This document shows positions 33,501 through 43,676 of a DNA stretch of 64,000 nucleotides, piece after piece. Position 1 is the stretch's first letter, and every line of letters begins with the position of its first letter. The stretch comes from Pseudozyma flocculosa PF-1 (Eukaryota > Basidiomycota > Ustilaginomycetes > Ustilaginales > Ustilaginaceae): positions 739,880-803,879 of the forward strand of contig NW_006920878.1 of assembly GCF_000417875.1 (NCBI RefSeq), written 5' to 3'. The translations under genes were made by a program, and so were the position numbers. A model generated the notes under the pieces. That model had not been told where the DNA came from, did no database searches, and worked only from the letters and a program-made list of their open reading frames with translations.

Positions 33501-34185
33501 CGACGGGCTCCGACCACCGGCGCACGACGTGGTTGAGGCCGAGGTCGAGCTCGTAGTAGGTGAGCGCCTTTTCCGCCTCGGCGGCCGCCTTGCCCGTCGG
33601 GTCCTGGTCTGCGTCCGAGTAGTCGACCTCGAGGCTGGCAAAGAGCGGGTTCTCGAAGCCGACGTCGACGCCGACGATGCTGTGGATGATGCCGCTGGGC
33701 TTGTGCGCCTCGAGCGGGCTGGATATGGTGAGGTTGGCGGCGGTGTCGCGGTTGAGGATGTAGACCAGCTTGGCCTTTTCCATGGCCCCGATCATAACGG
33801 CGCGGCCTTTTGGGTCGGTGGCGAGGTACTGCCCAGGCACGATGCGGCGAGATCCGGACCGCCCAAAGGTCTCCTGGTGCAGCTTGTCGAAGGTGTTGGT
33901 CTTGGGCTGGTACTCGAGGATGACGATGCGGCCGGAGTCGGATCCGATGATGAGGTAGTCTTTGGAGCCGCCGGTGAGCCGGAAGCTGGCGAGGCTGCGC
34001 ACTACGCCGAAGGCCTCATGGGTGAGGACGGTGGCCACCTTGCCCGTCTGCGTGTCCGGGCGGAGGAGCTCGATGCGATTCGCCTTTGCGAGGACGATTT
34101 CCTGCTGGCGTGTGCCAGAGAACTGGCCGACGACGGAAGCCGTGACATTGCTCGGCGGCTGGAGTGTGAGGTTGTAGAGATGCAT
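30526..34185 (-). CDS. RSE1: Splicing factor 3B subunit 3 (Rse1/SF3B130)
   Basis: Component of the SF3b complex of U2 snRNP, needed for branch-site recognition in pre-mRNA splicing; nuclear. Single exon of 1,219 residues, almost the length of the human protein (1,217). Three WD40-type beta-propellers of the CPSF160/DDB1 superfamily are expected. Family landmarks: MHLYNLTLQPPSNVTASVVG at the start, QEIVLAKANRIELLRPD, YLIIGSDSGRIVILEY, LATDPKGRAVMIGA, MHRTEVDDVPLALRPFQGRL, and the C-terminus LCETFGLLSPQKQAAIAGEL followed by DRTPAELNKKLAQLREG. The open frame continues upstream to 34491, but MHLYN at 34185 is the family start. Divergent from TOM5 with 565 bases between starts. Confidence 0.97.
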   Translation of the reverse strand: MHLYNLTLQPPSNVTASVVGQFSGTRQQEIVLAKANRIELLRPDTQTGKVATVLTHEAFGVVRSLASFRLTGGSKDYLIIGSDSGRIVILEYQPKTNTFDKLHQETFGRSGSRRIVPGQYLATDPKGRAVMIGAMEKAKLVYILNRDTAANLTISSPLEAHKPSGIIHSIVGVDVGFENPLFASLEVDYSDADQDPTGKAAAEAEKALTYYELDLGLNHVVRRWSEPVDPRANLLIQVPGGYNQNLEKWDGPSGVLVCSEDYITYKHQGQDEHRVPIPRRHNPLERQSERRGTLIVASVLHKMKNAFFLLVQTEDGDLFKVTMEHEEEEIRSLKIKYFDTVPVAAGLCILRAGFLFVASEFGAQYLYSFQKLGDDDDLPEYASTDYEDHGAGAHPPALPSFTPRPLENLIQVDELPSLDPILDAKVLNPLGADSPQIFAACGRGARSSLKMLRHGLEVQEAVSSDLPGVPNAVWTTKLTRRDEFDSYIVLSFVNGTLVLSIGETIEEVSDSGFLTTSPTLAVQQLGDDALLQVHPHGIRHILADKQVNEWATPSLPNGQPTTIVASTTNARQVVVALSSNEIVYFELDMEGQLNEFQERKAMGARVLTMSIAECPEGRQRTPYLAAGCADSTVRMVSLDPESTLASISIQALTALPSSICIAEMQDNIVDRHHPTLFVNIGLQNGVLLRTVLDSVTGQLTDTRTRFLGSKPVRLIRTAVQGERAVLALSSRSWLSYSYQSRLHFVPLIFEALDHAWSFSAELCPEGLIGIIGSSLRIFTIPTLGTKLKQDSTPLSYTPRKVAAHPDRSNLLYIAEAEHRTLSPSARRKREAEMGGKALKAEQRGVLDLPAAEFGLIRAGPGQWSSCLRVVDATEAQSLQQVELEDNEAAFSVALVRFASAEGEAHLVVGSGVDVHLSPRSVGKAYLSVYKILDDGRRLELMHRTEVDDVPLALRPFQGRLLAGIGKSLRIYDLGKKKLLRKSENRTFPSAIVQLDAQGSRIVVGDMQESVLFVSYKPLENRLVVFADDTMPRFVTSLAMLDYDTVVAGDRFGNVFVLRIDESTSRSVDEDPTGLTIIHEKPLLNGAAHKASLQAHYFVGDIPTSLSRVRMVPGGREVILYTGLSGTLGTLIPFVSKEDVETLSTLEMHMRQEAGSIVGRDHLAFRGMYAPVKAVVDGDLCETFGLLSPQKQAAIAGELDRTPAELNKKLAQLREGSTGF

Positions 34186-34750
34186 GGCGGGGCGGGGCGA
34201 GGCGATGGTGCACGCAGCTCGCAGATCGAACAAAGAGTATGGATAGAGGCGCAGACGGGGCGCTGACAGCTCCTCGAAGCGGCCGACCGGCCCCCGGAGC
34301 GGGTGTGGGTGGCGCGCTTGCCCGGCCGGCCGCGCGGGAGCGAGGGGAACAGAGGCGCGGTGGAGGAAGAGGAGCGTGACCACGCGTTCCTGGACGCGGC
34401 GACGACGGCGTCGAGGGGGCAGAAGTGGATGTAGAATTCCGCGCGACGACGGCCGTGTAGGGCAGCAAGAGGTGCTGGGCGAAGCTGGCAAGAGGAGAGT
34501 TAGGGGGGATGGAGGAGAAGAGGAGGGAGGAGGCAGCAGTCGCGAGGGGCGCTCCTCGGCCTCAACCCGCAGCGAAGAAAGCTCTGCTTAGTCAGCAGCG
34601 TGTGGAGCACAGGCGGCCCGCCCGATCGAAGCAGAGACAGCCGCTCTTCCCAAAAGCCTCGGCCTTCCCTCTCGCCACTACCAACACTACCACCACCACC
34701 ATCACCACAAGTCTGCTCACCACCGCCACCGTCCCAGACCAGCCAAAAAA
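34186..34750. other. Divergent promoter region of RSE1 and TOM5
   Basis: 565 bases shared by two divergently transcribed housekeeping genes. A CCACCACCATCACCACAA-type stretch (about 34692-34712) precedes TOM5. No TATA box was seen. Confidence 0.55.
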
Positions 34751-35111
34751 ATGTTTGGAGGTGAGCCATTTGAAGCTGCCTTCGATCAGACAAACACGCC
34801 CGGCCTCACAGCGCTGACACGTTCTTCGACCTGCCCCTGATCCTCGAACTACAGCCGCCCCGCCCGCCCCTTCGCCCGCCGAGCGCGCCGCAGCCCGCCT
34901 GCAGGTGCGCCAAACCTTCCGCGGTCTCGGCTTCTACATTGCATCGCTCTGGAGTGGTCAGTCCCGTCCCCCTTCGACCGATCCGCTGGCCACCTCTGCC
35001 CGGCTAGCAAGGCGTCCTGACACTCTCCTTGTCATCCCTTCCACCTGCCCTTGCACAGCCCCTCTGGTCCTCTACTACGTCAACCAGGCTCTCGGCCGTC
35101 ACATTGCCTAG
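34751..35111 (+). CDS. TOM5: Mitochondrial import receptor subunit Tom5
   Basis: Tiny outer-membrane subunit of the TOM complex, which passes precursors to the Tom40 channel. Exons 34751-34760, 34855-34956 and 35059-35111 join in frame to 54 residues (yeast Tom5 has 50). The protein begins MFG, as in fungal Tom5, has a charged amphipathic middle (SPAERAAARLQVRQTFRG), and ends with one membrane segment (FYIASLWSAPLVLYYVNQAL) whose central Pro matches the family's SP in the membrane helix. The first coding exon is only 10 bases. Donors are GTGAGC and GTCAGT; acceptors ACAG and CACAG. It is too short and split to appear as one open frame, so the call rests on splice-compatible phases plus the tail-anchor pattern. 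Confidence 0.8.
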
Positions 35112-35327
35112 ATCGACATCGAGTCCCCCATCTTGCAGCCTCGGCCCGAGTATCCATAGCCCCCGCACGGCGCTACCCGCCCGCCGATTAGCCGGCTCGC
35201 TCGCCCCCTGCGCACACTCAGTTCCGACCCCGGCTCTGGCTCAGGCCGGTCTGGAGAGCATTCTATAATCATTCGAGAAGCAACGAAGCCACGAGCGGCG
35301 TGCAACAGTCCGTCTCGCCACGGTTCC

Positions 35328-38300
35328 TCACTCGTCGTCGTCGTCGCCCTCGCCCTCGCCCGCGTCCTCGTCGGCCTCCTTCCTCTTGAGCTCCTCGACA
35401 AACTTCCTCGCCCGGTCCAGGACGTCCTGCTGCCCCTCTGGCGTGCCCTTGGTCTTCTCAAACTCGAGCCACTTCTTGAGCACCGACTTAGCCTTTTTGC
35501 TCGACAGCTTGAGCGCCAGCACGCGCTCAAACAGGTTGCTGCGGTCGGCAAAACGCGGCAGTGGACAGCGAGGTAAAGACGGGTGGGGGCGAAGGACGTC
35601 AGCACCTGCATCGTCGTCGTCGAGCTGTCGGGCTAGGAATCTGGGCGGGCACGCGGCTGGTCTACTCACCGGACACCCGAGATGTTGGCCACCTTGGCCT
35701 CCTGGTCAATGTACTGCCACCAGAGGTCGAGGCGCTTGGGGTACGAGTCGACCAGGCCCTCAAAGATGGTGCGGCCCCGCTCGGCCTGGCCGTACTTGAA
35801 CTCGTTGAGCGCAAACGCCGTGATGGTGCGCACGTGGTCGCGCTTCTCGAGGCTCTGCAGGCTGCGCGGCAGCAGCAGCCGCGCGTCGTCGGCGCGCTCG
35901 TGGCGCAGCATCATCTGGTTCCACGCGATCCAGACGTCGGGGACGAAGCCAAACTTCTTGCTCGCCCGCTTGAACATGTCCTCGGCCTGCTCCAGCTTGC
36001 CCGTCTGCTCAAAGATGGCCACCATCCGCAGGTGCACCGTCAGCGCGTCGTTGACCTGCGCCGCCTCCTTGAATGTCTGCTCGAGCGTCTCGTCGGTGCC
36101 GTACGTGTTTTCCAGGTTGAGCAGCGCGATCCAGACGTTGAGACGCTCCTGCTCTTCGCGGAACGAGATGACCTTGATCGCCCGACGTGCCACCTCGCGC
36201 GCCTTGTCGACGTCCGAGAGCTGCAGCTGGAACGACATGAACTGGATCCAGAGGTACGAGCTGTTGGGCGATCCGAGCAGCAGCCGCTCAAAGTCGGTGT
36301 TCGACTGCGGCGCCTTCTCGGCCAGGTCGGCGGTGAGGTCGTCCTCGATCGCCTTGCCCTTGCCCTTCTTGCGCTTGTTGCGCTTCGAGGCGGCCGCAGC
36401 CGCACCCTCGTCGTCCGACCCTTCGCCGGCGTCGTCAGAGTCGGACCCCGATGCGGCCGAAGCGCCGTCATCGTCGTCCGAGTCGTCGGCGGGCGCCGAC
36501 CAGCTAAATCCGCCAGACAGGGTGAGGGCCGGCACAGGCGCCTTGCTCGAGAGCCCGGTCGGCTTGCCCTTGTTTCGCGTCGGCACGTCCTCGTCCTCGT
36601 CCATCATCTCGATGTAGTCGCCCTCGTCGTCGTCCGAATCCGCCTCTTCGTCGTCGTCTTCGTCGTCGCTGTCGTCGTCGACACCTTCGAGCAGTGCGCT
36701 GACATCCTGCTCGCCGTCCTCGGCTCCTGCATCATCGCCGTCGCTGTCCTCGTCATCGTCGTCGCCCTCGTCGTCGCTATCGTCGTCCGAGTCCTCAAAG
36801 TCCTTGGCCTCAAAGTACGACGGCTTGAGGCCAAACGAGATGCGCCTCTTTTCGCGGTTGACGTCAAGCACGATGGCGCGGACGCGGTCGCCGACGTGGA
36901 ACGCCTTGATGGCGTCAACCTCCTTGGTGTCGGACAGTTCGCTGCGGTGGCAGAGTCCGCTGAGGCTGGTGCCCTCGATCTGCACAAACACGCCGAACTC
37001 GGAGATGCCGCGAATGAAGCCCTTGACCTTGTCGCCCTTGCGGTAGTCGGTCAGCTTGCGCTCGGCCGGGTCCTTGGCCTTGAGCGCCGCCTCGCGCTCC
37101 TTGAGCCCGCTCTTGCTCGAGCCGGGGTCGCTCTTGAGCGACATCTCGACCTTGTTGCTCGCCTCGTCGACGTCCATGATGGTGCCCTCGACCACCTGCC
37201 CGGCGACGAACCGAGGCTTCCAGTCCTTGACGTAGCTGTCGAACAGCTCGCGGATCTGGATCCGCGCCACGACGTTGCGGCCGAGCGAGACGAAGACACC
37301 CGAGTCGGCGATGCTCTTGACAATGCCGCGGTACTTGCGACCCTTCTTGAGGTCCTGGGCCGACTCAATCTCTGGGTCGACGATCGACGCCGGGTCGACC
37401 GGCGTGCCCTCGACAGCAGCGAGTCGCGATGGGCGGGTGCTGGCCTGCGCGATGCGGCCCTGCTTCTTCTCGGCGATGAGCAGGCAGCGGACCTGCTCGT
37501 CCTCCTCCGGCAGCACGGCCTGCTCCGGGTTCGAAAAGTCGTCGGCGCAGTCGGTGAGGTGGAGGATCGCCTTGCCGCCCTGGCTCAGCTCAATCATGCA
37601 GTCGTGCTGCTGCGGGCTTCTGCGCACGACGCGGCCGACGACGATCTCGCCAATTGTGTAGCCGGCCATCGACGACTGGCCGTTGTTGCCAGCTGCGGCC
37701 GAGGCGGCCTTGGACTTGTCACGGTTTGATCGCAGCTTGTCGCCGCAGATGACGAGGCCCTTTTCGGTGTTCTTCTCGACGGCGATGAGGCCTTCGACCT
37801 TGTCGCCCTCGGCGAGCGACTCGCGCAGGGCGTCGACGGTGACGCCGCGCTTAGCGGCAAGGATGCTGAGCGAGATGAGCGCGCGGATGCCAGAGGGGAC
37901 GAGCGTGAGGACGGCAAGGTCCTGGTGGACGGCGGCCACGGTGGCCTCGACCTTGTCGCCGACCTCGACGGCGTCGACGTTGATCTTGGCGAGATGCGCC
38001 GCGCTCGCCTGCTTGATGCTGGCCGTGATCCTGCCGCTCGAGGCGTCGACGGCGGTGATGCGGACCTTGACGACCTTGCCCTCGGAGTAGCTGGCCTTGA
38101 GGTCGGACACGTAGTGATCGGCCAGCTCGCTCGCGGGCACGATGGCACGCAGCTGGCCGAAAAAGTCGACGAGCAGGCTCGAGTCAAGCACCTTGGAGAC
38201 GGTGGCGTGAGTGATGACGCCGACGCGGGCGTCGTCGGGCGTGGCGACGACGGGCAGCTCGGACGAGACCAGCGTCTTTTTGAGGGTCAGGGTGATGCGG

Positions 38301-40228
38301 TTGCGGTTGGGGTCGACGCGGAGGACGCGCGCCTTGACGGTGAGGCCCGGCTTGAACTTCTTCTCCGGGTTCTTGAGCGCAATGTCGGAGAAGTGGCTGG
38401 GGAAGACGGCGCCGTCGACGTTGCCGTTGAGCTGGAGGATGATGGCATCCGAGCTGACCTTCTTGATGACGGCCTGCGGGAACACCTCGCCCACGGCCAC
38501 CTCGCTGACGCGCATAAACTTCTTCTGCAGCACGCTCTGCCTGAAGCTGAGCTGGAGCAGCCTGTCGGCGGGCGCATGGCCGACGACACGCGCCTTGTGG
38601 CGGCTGCCCACCTTGAACGGACCCGACGTCGAGGGGAGCGAGACGACGTGGTCGTCGGACGTCTGCGAGATGTGGACGAAACCGGCGATCTCGCAGCCGG
38701 CGACCGAGCACGAGAGGCCCCAGTCGCTGTCAGTGGCCGTGACGGTGGCCTCAACGTTGGTGCCAATCGGATAGGCCTCGGACAGCACCAGGCCGTCCTG
38801 AGTGGCGGGCGGCGCGAGCTGGACGATGTGGGGAGCCAGGCTGAGGCCGAACTTGCGCTCGGTGTCGGACATGGTGCCGTCGAGCGCATCCGAGTCGGGC
38901 ACCGGCAGGTCCCAGATGACCCTGGCCTTGTGCTTGGAGCCGAGCTTGTAGACGTCCTCGATCGACTTGCCCTCAGGCAGAGGGGGCAGGTGGAAGCGGT
39001 CGACGGTGGCGTCAAACATGCCAAACAGCTTGACATTGAGGCCCGTGCCCAGCGAGGCGGTGACGAGCGCCTGGACCAGGATCCCGGGCACGACGGCGGT
39101 GACGCTCGGCCCGCTCTTGACGATGCTGTCGCGGATCTCGGCGTCGGCGGTGCAGTCAAAGGTGCGCCTGTTTTCGGCAATCTTATTGACCTTGACCTCG
39201 ATGACGCTGCCGATCTGGAGCTGCTTGCCGTCGGCGCCTGCGCGGAACTGAGCGGGAAGCTTGGCGACGTTCTTGAAGTTAAGGAAGCCCGACAGCTCGT
39301 CGATGCCCGCGTCGAGGATGTAGCCGTGGTCCTCGAGGCTGGAGACGGTGGCCGAGAGGGTGGAGCCGACAGAGAGGTCGGTCACGCTGACGCCCTCATT
39401 GACGAGGTGCGGGGCGATGCTGAGCTCGACCCTCCTGCTCTCGCGCTCATACTCTCCGCCCTCGCGGCCGGTGCCCATGCCCTTGGTGACGCCGGCCGAG
39501 TGTACGTTGATGACGCTGGCGCGGAGCCACTGGCCTACGTGAAAGAGGTCGCGGAGCTCCGGGATGGCCTTGGCGCTGCGGCGGGCGTTGTCGTCTGCCA
39601 TCTCCTCGTCGCCATCCTCGTCGTCCTCGTCATCGCCGCTGTCCTCGGCCTCGGCCGCTCTCTGTAGCCGCTCGGTGAACTGGTGGCTGATCTGCGTGGC
39701 CGGGATGTGGCCCAGCAGCTGGTTCGGAAGGGACACGACGACGGCGAGCGGGTGTACGGCGAGGACCGAGCAGAGGACGCGCGCGCCGGGGACGAGGCGC
39801 TTGTAGTTGAGGTGCTCGACGCGGATGTGGTCGACCTTTGGCTTCTTCGGTGCGTCCTTGACAGCCTTCTTCTTGCCATCCTTGGAGGTCTGCTGCTTCT
39901 TTGCAGCCTTTGCCGACGACGCGGCGTCCCTGTGCTTTTGCTTTTGCTTTTTGGCGGCCGAGTCGGTGAAGAGGGCGTCGTCCTGGTCACCGATCTCTGC
40001 CCTGGCCTCGCGCTTTGCCTCCCTGAACTCGAGCGGGGTGAGGCCGCTGCCGCCACCTCTGGGGAAGTCGACCTCCTGGGGCGCGGCGATGGGTGCTGCG
40101 GTCGTGGTGGCGGTGGCCGATTTAGGGCGGAAGTCTGTCTTGGACTTGCGCTGCTTTTTGGCGTCCGACGAGGCGGCTGTGCTGGCCTTGGCGGCGGACG
40201 AATCCCTGGACCTCTTTACGCCCGGCAT
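35328..40228 (-). CDS. RRP5: rRNA biogenesis protein Rrp5 (PDCD11 homologue)
   Basis: Nucleolar factor required for processing of both 18S and 5.8S pre-rRNA. Exon 1 is 40228-35670 and exon 2 is 35538-35328; the GTGAGT/CCGCAG intron joins V-R to NLFERVLALKLSSKKAK, giving 1,589 residues. A basic, Lys-rich N-terminus (MPGVKRSRD...) is followed by roughly a dozen S1 RNA-binding repeats (about residues 140-1145; for example GARVLCSVLAV...HIPATQIS, and GFIRGISEFGVFVQIEGTSL). Then comes a long Asp/Glu/Ser acidic tract (about 1146-1310) and a C-terminal HAT/TPR-like helical repeat domain starting SNTDFERLLLGSPNSSYLWI. The domain order is the Rrp5 standard. The open frame extends upstream to 40678, but MPGVKRSRD is the natural start. 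Confidence 0.97.
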
Positions 40229-41323
40229 TTCGATGCGTAGCTCGGCGGCGAGGGCGGTATCAGAGGATGCCTGAGATGGGTGGGGGAAGGAATGAAAAGG
40301 TCGGTGATGGGTCCGGGCAAGGTGGTCGGTCGAGTGCGGTGCCAAGCGAGCAGCAGCCTCAGAAGAAAAACCCGGCGGGGGGTTCAGGCGGCGTGGCTCC
40401 CAGAAAAAATCCCGGCAGCCACCGCGCACAGCACAGCAGCGAGAAAAAAAGTTCGGCCTTGGGCCCACGGCGGCCAGACGGCTCCGAGTCCGAGAAGTGC
40501 GTTGACCGACTTCCGAGGACCAAGCAGAAAATAGAAAGCTCCCGAGTTCCGAAATCGACAAGCAAGCCGCGTCCAAAAAAGCCGATGGGCCGAAGCCAGA
40601 GCCACGAGCCAAAGGGGCCCGCGCAGCCAGCCGCCTTTGCCCTTGCAGCCAGCCTGGCTGCGCTGCTGCGCTGCCCACACGAGCGAGCGAGACCTACATA
40701 CCATAACTATCCGCCCGTTGAGGGGGGCCATGCGCCAACCTCGGTGGCCCGCCGGGCATTTGTCCTGTTTATTGGCCGGCACGGTGCAGCGCCTGCAGAG
40801 CCAGGCCAGAGATACATATGGCTACGCAGCCAGACGATCCCCCACCCCCGCGCCCCTCTGCCACAAGGTTGGCAGGTTGGCAGGCAGGCAGAGGTCGTGG
40901 GGAACGAACCAACGAAGGGCGCCCCGCGTCTGCCGGCGGGCGGGCTACTTATCGGAGGCCCCAACAGGCACGCGGCCCCTTCCGCTGTCGGTGCGTCTTT
41001 GCTTCGCTTCTTCGATGCACCCTTGCGCTCGCTCTCCCTCTTGCGCACCACTACTACTCGCCTCGAAAGCCACACTCCTACGGCTGGGAACCCCCATCAC
41101 CCTGCTTGGCCGGCTAACCTTAGCCTGCCTTGACCGGACCGACTCCGGTTGCTGCTGCTTGCCTGCTGCTGCTCCTCCTCCTCCTCTTCCTCTCGACGCC
41201 GCGACTACATAAGACAGCATTGCCGCAACACACTCCGGTCGCCCACCCAACCGCCATCCCCTCATCTCTGCCCATTCGACGTTGCAGCGAGGTCAAAGCC
41301 ACCTCGGCCGTCGACCATCCGCA
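40229..41323. other. Divergent intergenic region between RRP5 and the MFS gene
   Basis: About 1.1 kb. A-rich patches (40363-40370, 40441-40450) lie close to RRP5 and pyrimidine-rich sequence (41150-41200) lies before the MFS start. An inverted CCAAT pentamer occurs near 40772. No gene is supported, although open frames exist on both strands. Confidence 0.5.
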
Positions 41324-43149
41324 ATGAGCCCTCCATCCAGGACCGATGAGAGGACCGCCCTCCTCTCGGACAACCACGCCAATGGCCGCTCCTATGGCAA
41401 CGCCGCCGACGGCACAAGCAGCGCCACCTCGACGCCCGAGACCGAGCATCGCCACGTCGAGGTCATGCCCCCCCTCTCGGTCCTCGCCCCCGTCATGGTC
41501 GCCCTCTGGGTCCCCGTGTTTGTCGCTTCCCTAGACGGCACCATCGTCGCCACCCTGCTCAGCAGCATCTCTTCCAGCTTCAACGCCTCCGAGCAGGCAG
41601 CCTGGCTCGGCAGCTCCTACCTCCTCAGCGTATGCTGCTTCACCCCCATTTACGGACGGCTCGCCGACATTGTCGGTCGCAAGGCCTGCCTCCTCACCGC
41701 ACTCACCTTCTTCACCGTCGGCACCGCCCTCTGCGGCGTCTCGACCTCGATGGAGATGCTCATTGCCTCGCGCGCCATCGCAGGCATGGGCGGCGGCGGC
41801 CTCACCACCACCTCGAGCGTCATCATGAGCGACCTCGTGCCCCTCAAGAACCGCGGCCTCCTCCAGGGCCTCACCAACATCATCTTTGGCCTCGGCAGCG
41901 GACTCGGAGGGCCCGTCGGCGGCTGGATGAACGACACGCTCGGTTGGAGGAAGGCCTTCCTGCTCCAGCTCCCCTTCCTCGCCCTCGCCTACGTCCTCGC
42001 CAGCTGCTTTGTCAACATCAAGGTCCCCGTCCCCTCGCACGGCCGCACCACCATGGAAAAGATCCGGAACATCGACTTCCTCGGCTCCGTCTCGCTCGTC
42101 GTCGGCGTCTCGTCGACCCTCATCTCGCTCAGCATGATGAGCGCAAACGACCGCACCATCGACGAGCCCATCGTCTGGGGCGGGCTCGTCCTTGGCGCCG
42201 TCAGCACCGTCTTCTTCTTCTACGCCGAGAAGCACCTCGCCCCGCACCCGGTGCTGCCCCTCAAGCTCATCACCCAACGGACCGGCGGCGCGGTCGCCGC
42301 CTCCAACCTCTTCCTCAGCATCGCCGCCTTTGCCACGCTCTAGTGAGTGCCGAAGCGCGTCGCTTTGCTCCCGCTACGACCGCAGCACGGAGCCTGGACC
42401 GCTGACAGCCTCCTCCCTGCTCTTCCCCTCCCGCTCCTTATCTCCGCCCCTGCAGCAACTTCCCCCTCTTTTTCCAGGCGGTCAAGCTGCAGACGGCGAG
42501 CGAGGCGGGCCTGCACCTCATCCCCAACAGCATCGGCCTCAGCCTCGGCTCGGTGCTGGCGGGCATCTACATGCGCCAGACGGGGCGCTACTACTGGTAC
42601 AACTTGGTCCACGCCCTGCTCACCGTCCTGTCGATCGGCACCATCTGCTTCTTTGGGCCCCAGACGCCCGAGTGGCTGACCTACCTGGTCGTGGTGCCCA
42701 ACGGCTTCGGAACGGCGGGCGTGCTGACCTGCACGCTCATCGCGCTCATCAACAGCGTGCCGCGCGCCGAGGTGGCGGTGGCCACGAGCTGCAGCTACCT
42801 CTCGCGGACGTCGGGCCAGGTGCTCGGCGTGTCGTTCAGCGGCACGCTGCTGCAGGCGCTGCTCAAGGACCAGCTGCGCAAGCGCATCCACGGCGAGGGC
42901 GCCGAGGACATCATCTCGCGCATCCGCCACCAGTCGCACATTGTCGCCGAGCTGCCCCCGCACCTGCGGCAGGCGGCCGTCGAGAGCTACTCGTTTGCGC
43001 TGCGCTGGGTGTTTGTCGGCATCGCCGTCGTCTCGCTCTGCACCGCCATCAGCAGCTCCTTTATTGAGGACAAGGTGCTGCCCGACTTTGAAAAGGCAAA
43101 GAAGCCCACCGCCGACGACCGAGAGGGCTTGGCGATCCAGGGTCGGTAG
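41324..43149 (+). CDS. MFS transporter, DHA2 / vacuolar amino-acid type
   Basis: Proton-driven exporter of the 14-helix DHA2 class, closest in feel to fungal Vba/Fnx1 vacuolar basic amino-acid and multidrug transporters. Exons 41324-42342 and 42456-43149 join in frame (TA|C, giving the LYNFPLFFQAVK junction) to 570 residues. A 50-residue cytosolic N-terminus precedes the first helix (LAPVMVALWVPVFVASLDGTI). The motif A loop reads GRLADIVGRKACLL, and the motif C-like helix has GSGLGGPVGGWMNDTLGWRK. The second exon holds the last helices and a short hydrophilic tail. Substrate cannot be told from sequence. Vacuolar rather than plasma-membrane location is inference. Confidence 0.9.
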
Positions 43150-43676
43150 ACCGTGCCTGGCGGCTCCAAGCGCGGGTGCTTGTCCTGCGTCTGGACCATA
43201 TCTGTAGATAGAGCTGGTGCTGAAGAAATAGTCGCCGATACAACGCCATCTCCTGCAAGGACTGCTTCTGCTCGATGACTGGTGTTGACCGGGTTGCCGG
43301 CGACAAAGTGCCTTGACGGCAGCATACTGTAAAAGGGGCTGTTGGCGCCCACGGAGCCAAGAGAGAAACAAATTGCGCGCTAGTCGATGAGCACTCCTTG
43401 CTGGCTCGCAATCTTGAATGGTGCGGGCAGTGGGGCTGGCCGATGGCCTGTGCTGAAGGCAGGGTGACGGGGGAACAAGGAGGCCTGATGCTAGGTGATG
43501 AGCTTGAAGCCAGACTGTAACTGACCATCAGCAACCCCCACATCCCCCGGGCGCTCTTGCCGTCTCTTGAGGTGTGCTCCCAGTCTCGACCGCCTGCCTT
43601 TGGGGTCATCGTTCCGACCACCACTTGCCTGGCTCTTTCAGCACTGACCGCTGCTCCGCCCTCGCAACCGTTCAAG
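43150..43676. other. Intergenic region before the hexosaminidase gene
   Basis: About 525 bases holding the MFS terminator and the hexosaminidase promoter. No gene or repeat is supported. Confidence 0.5.
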
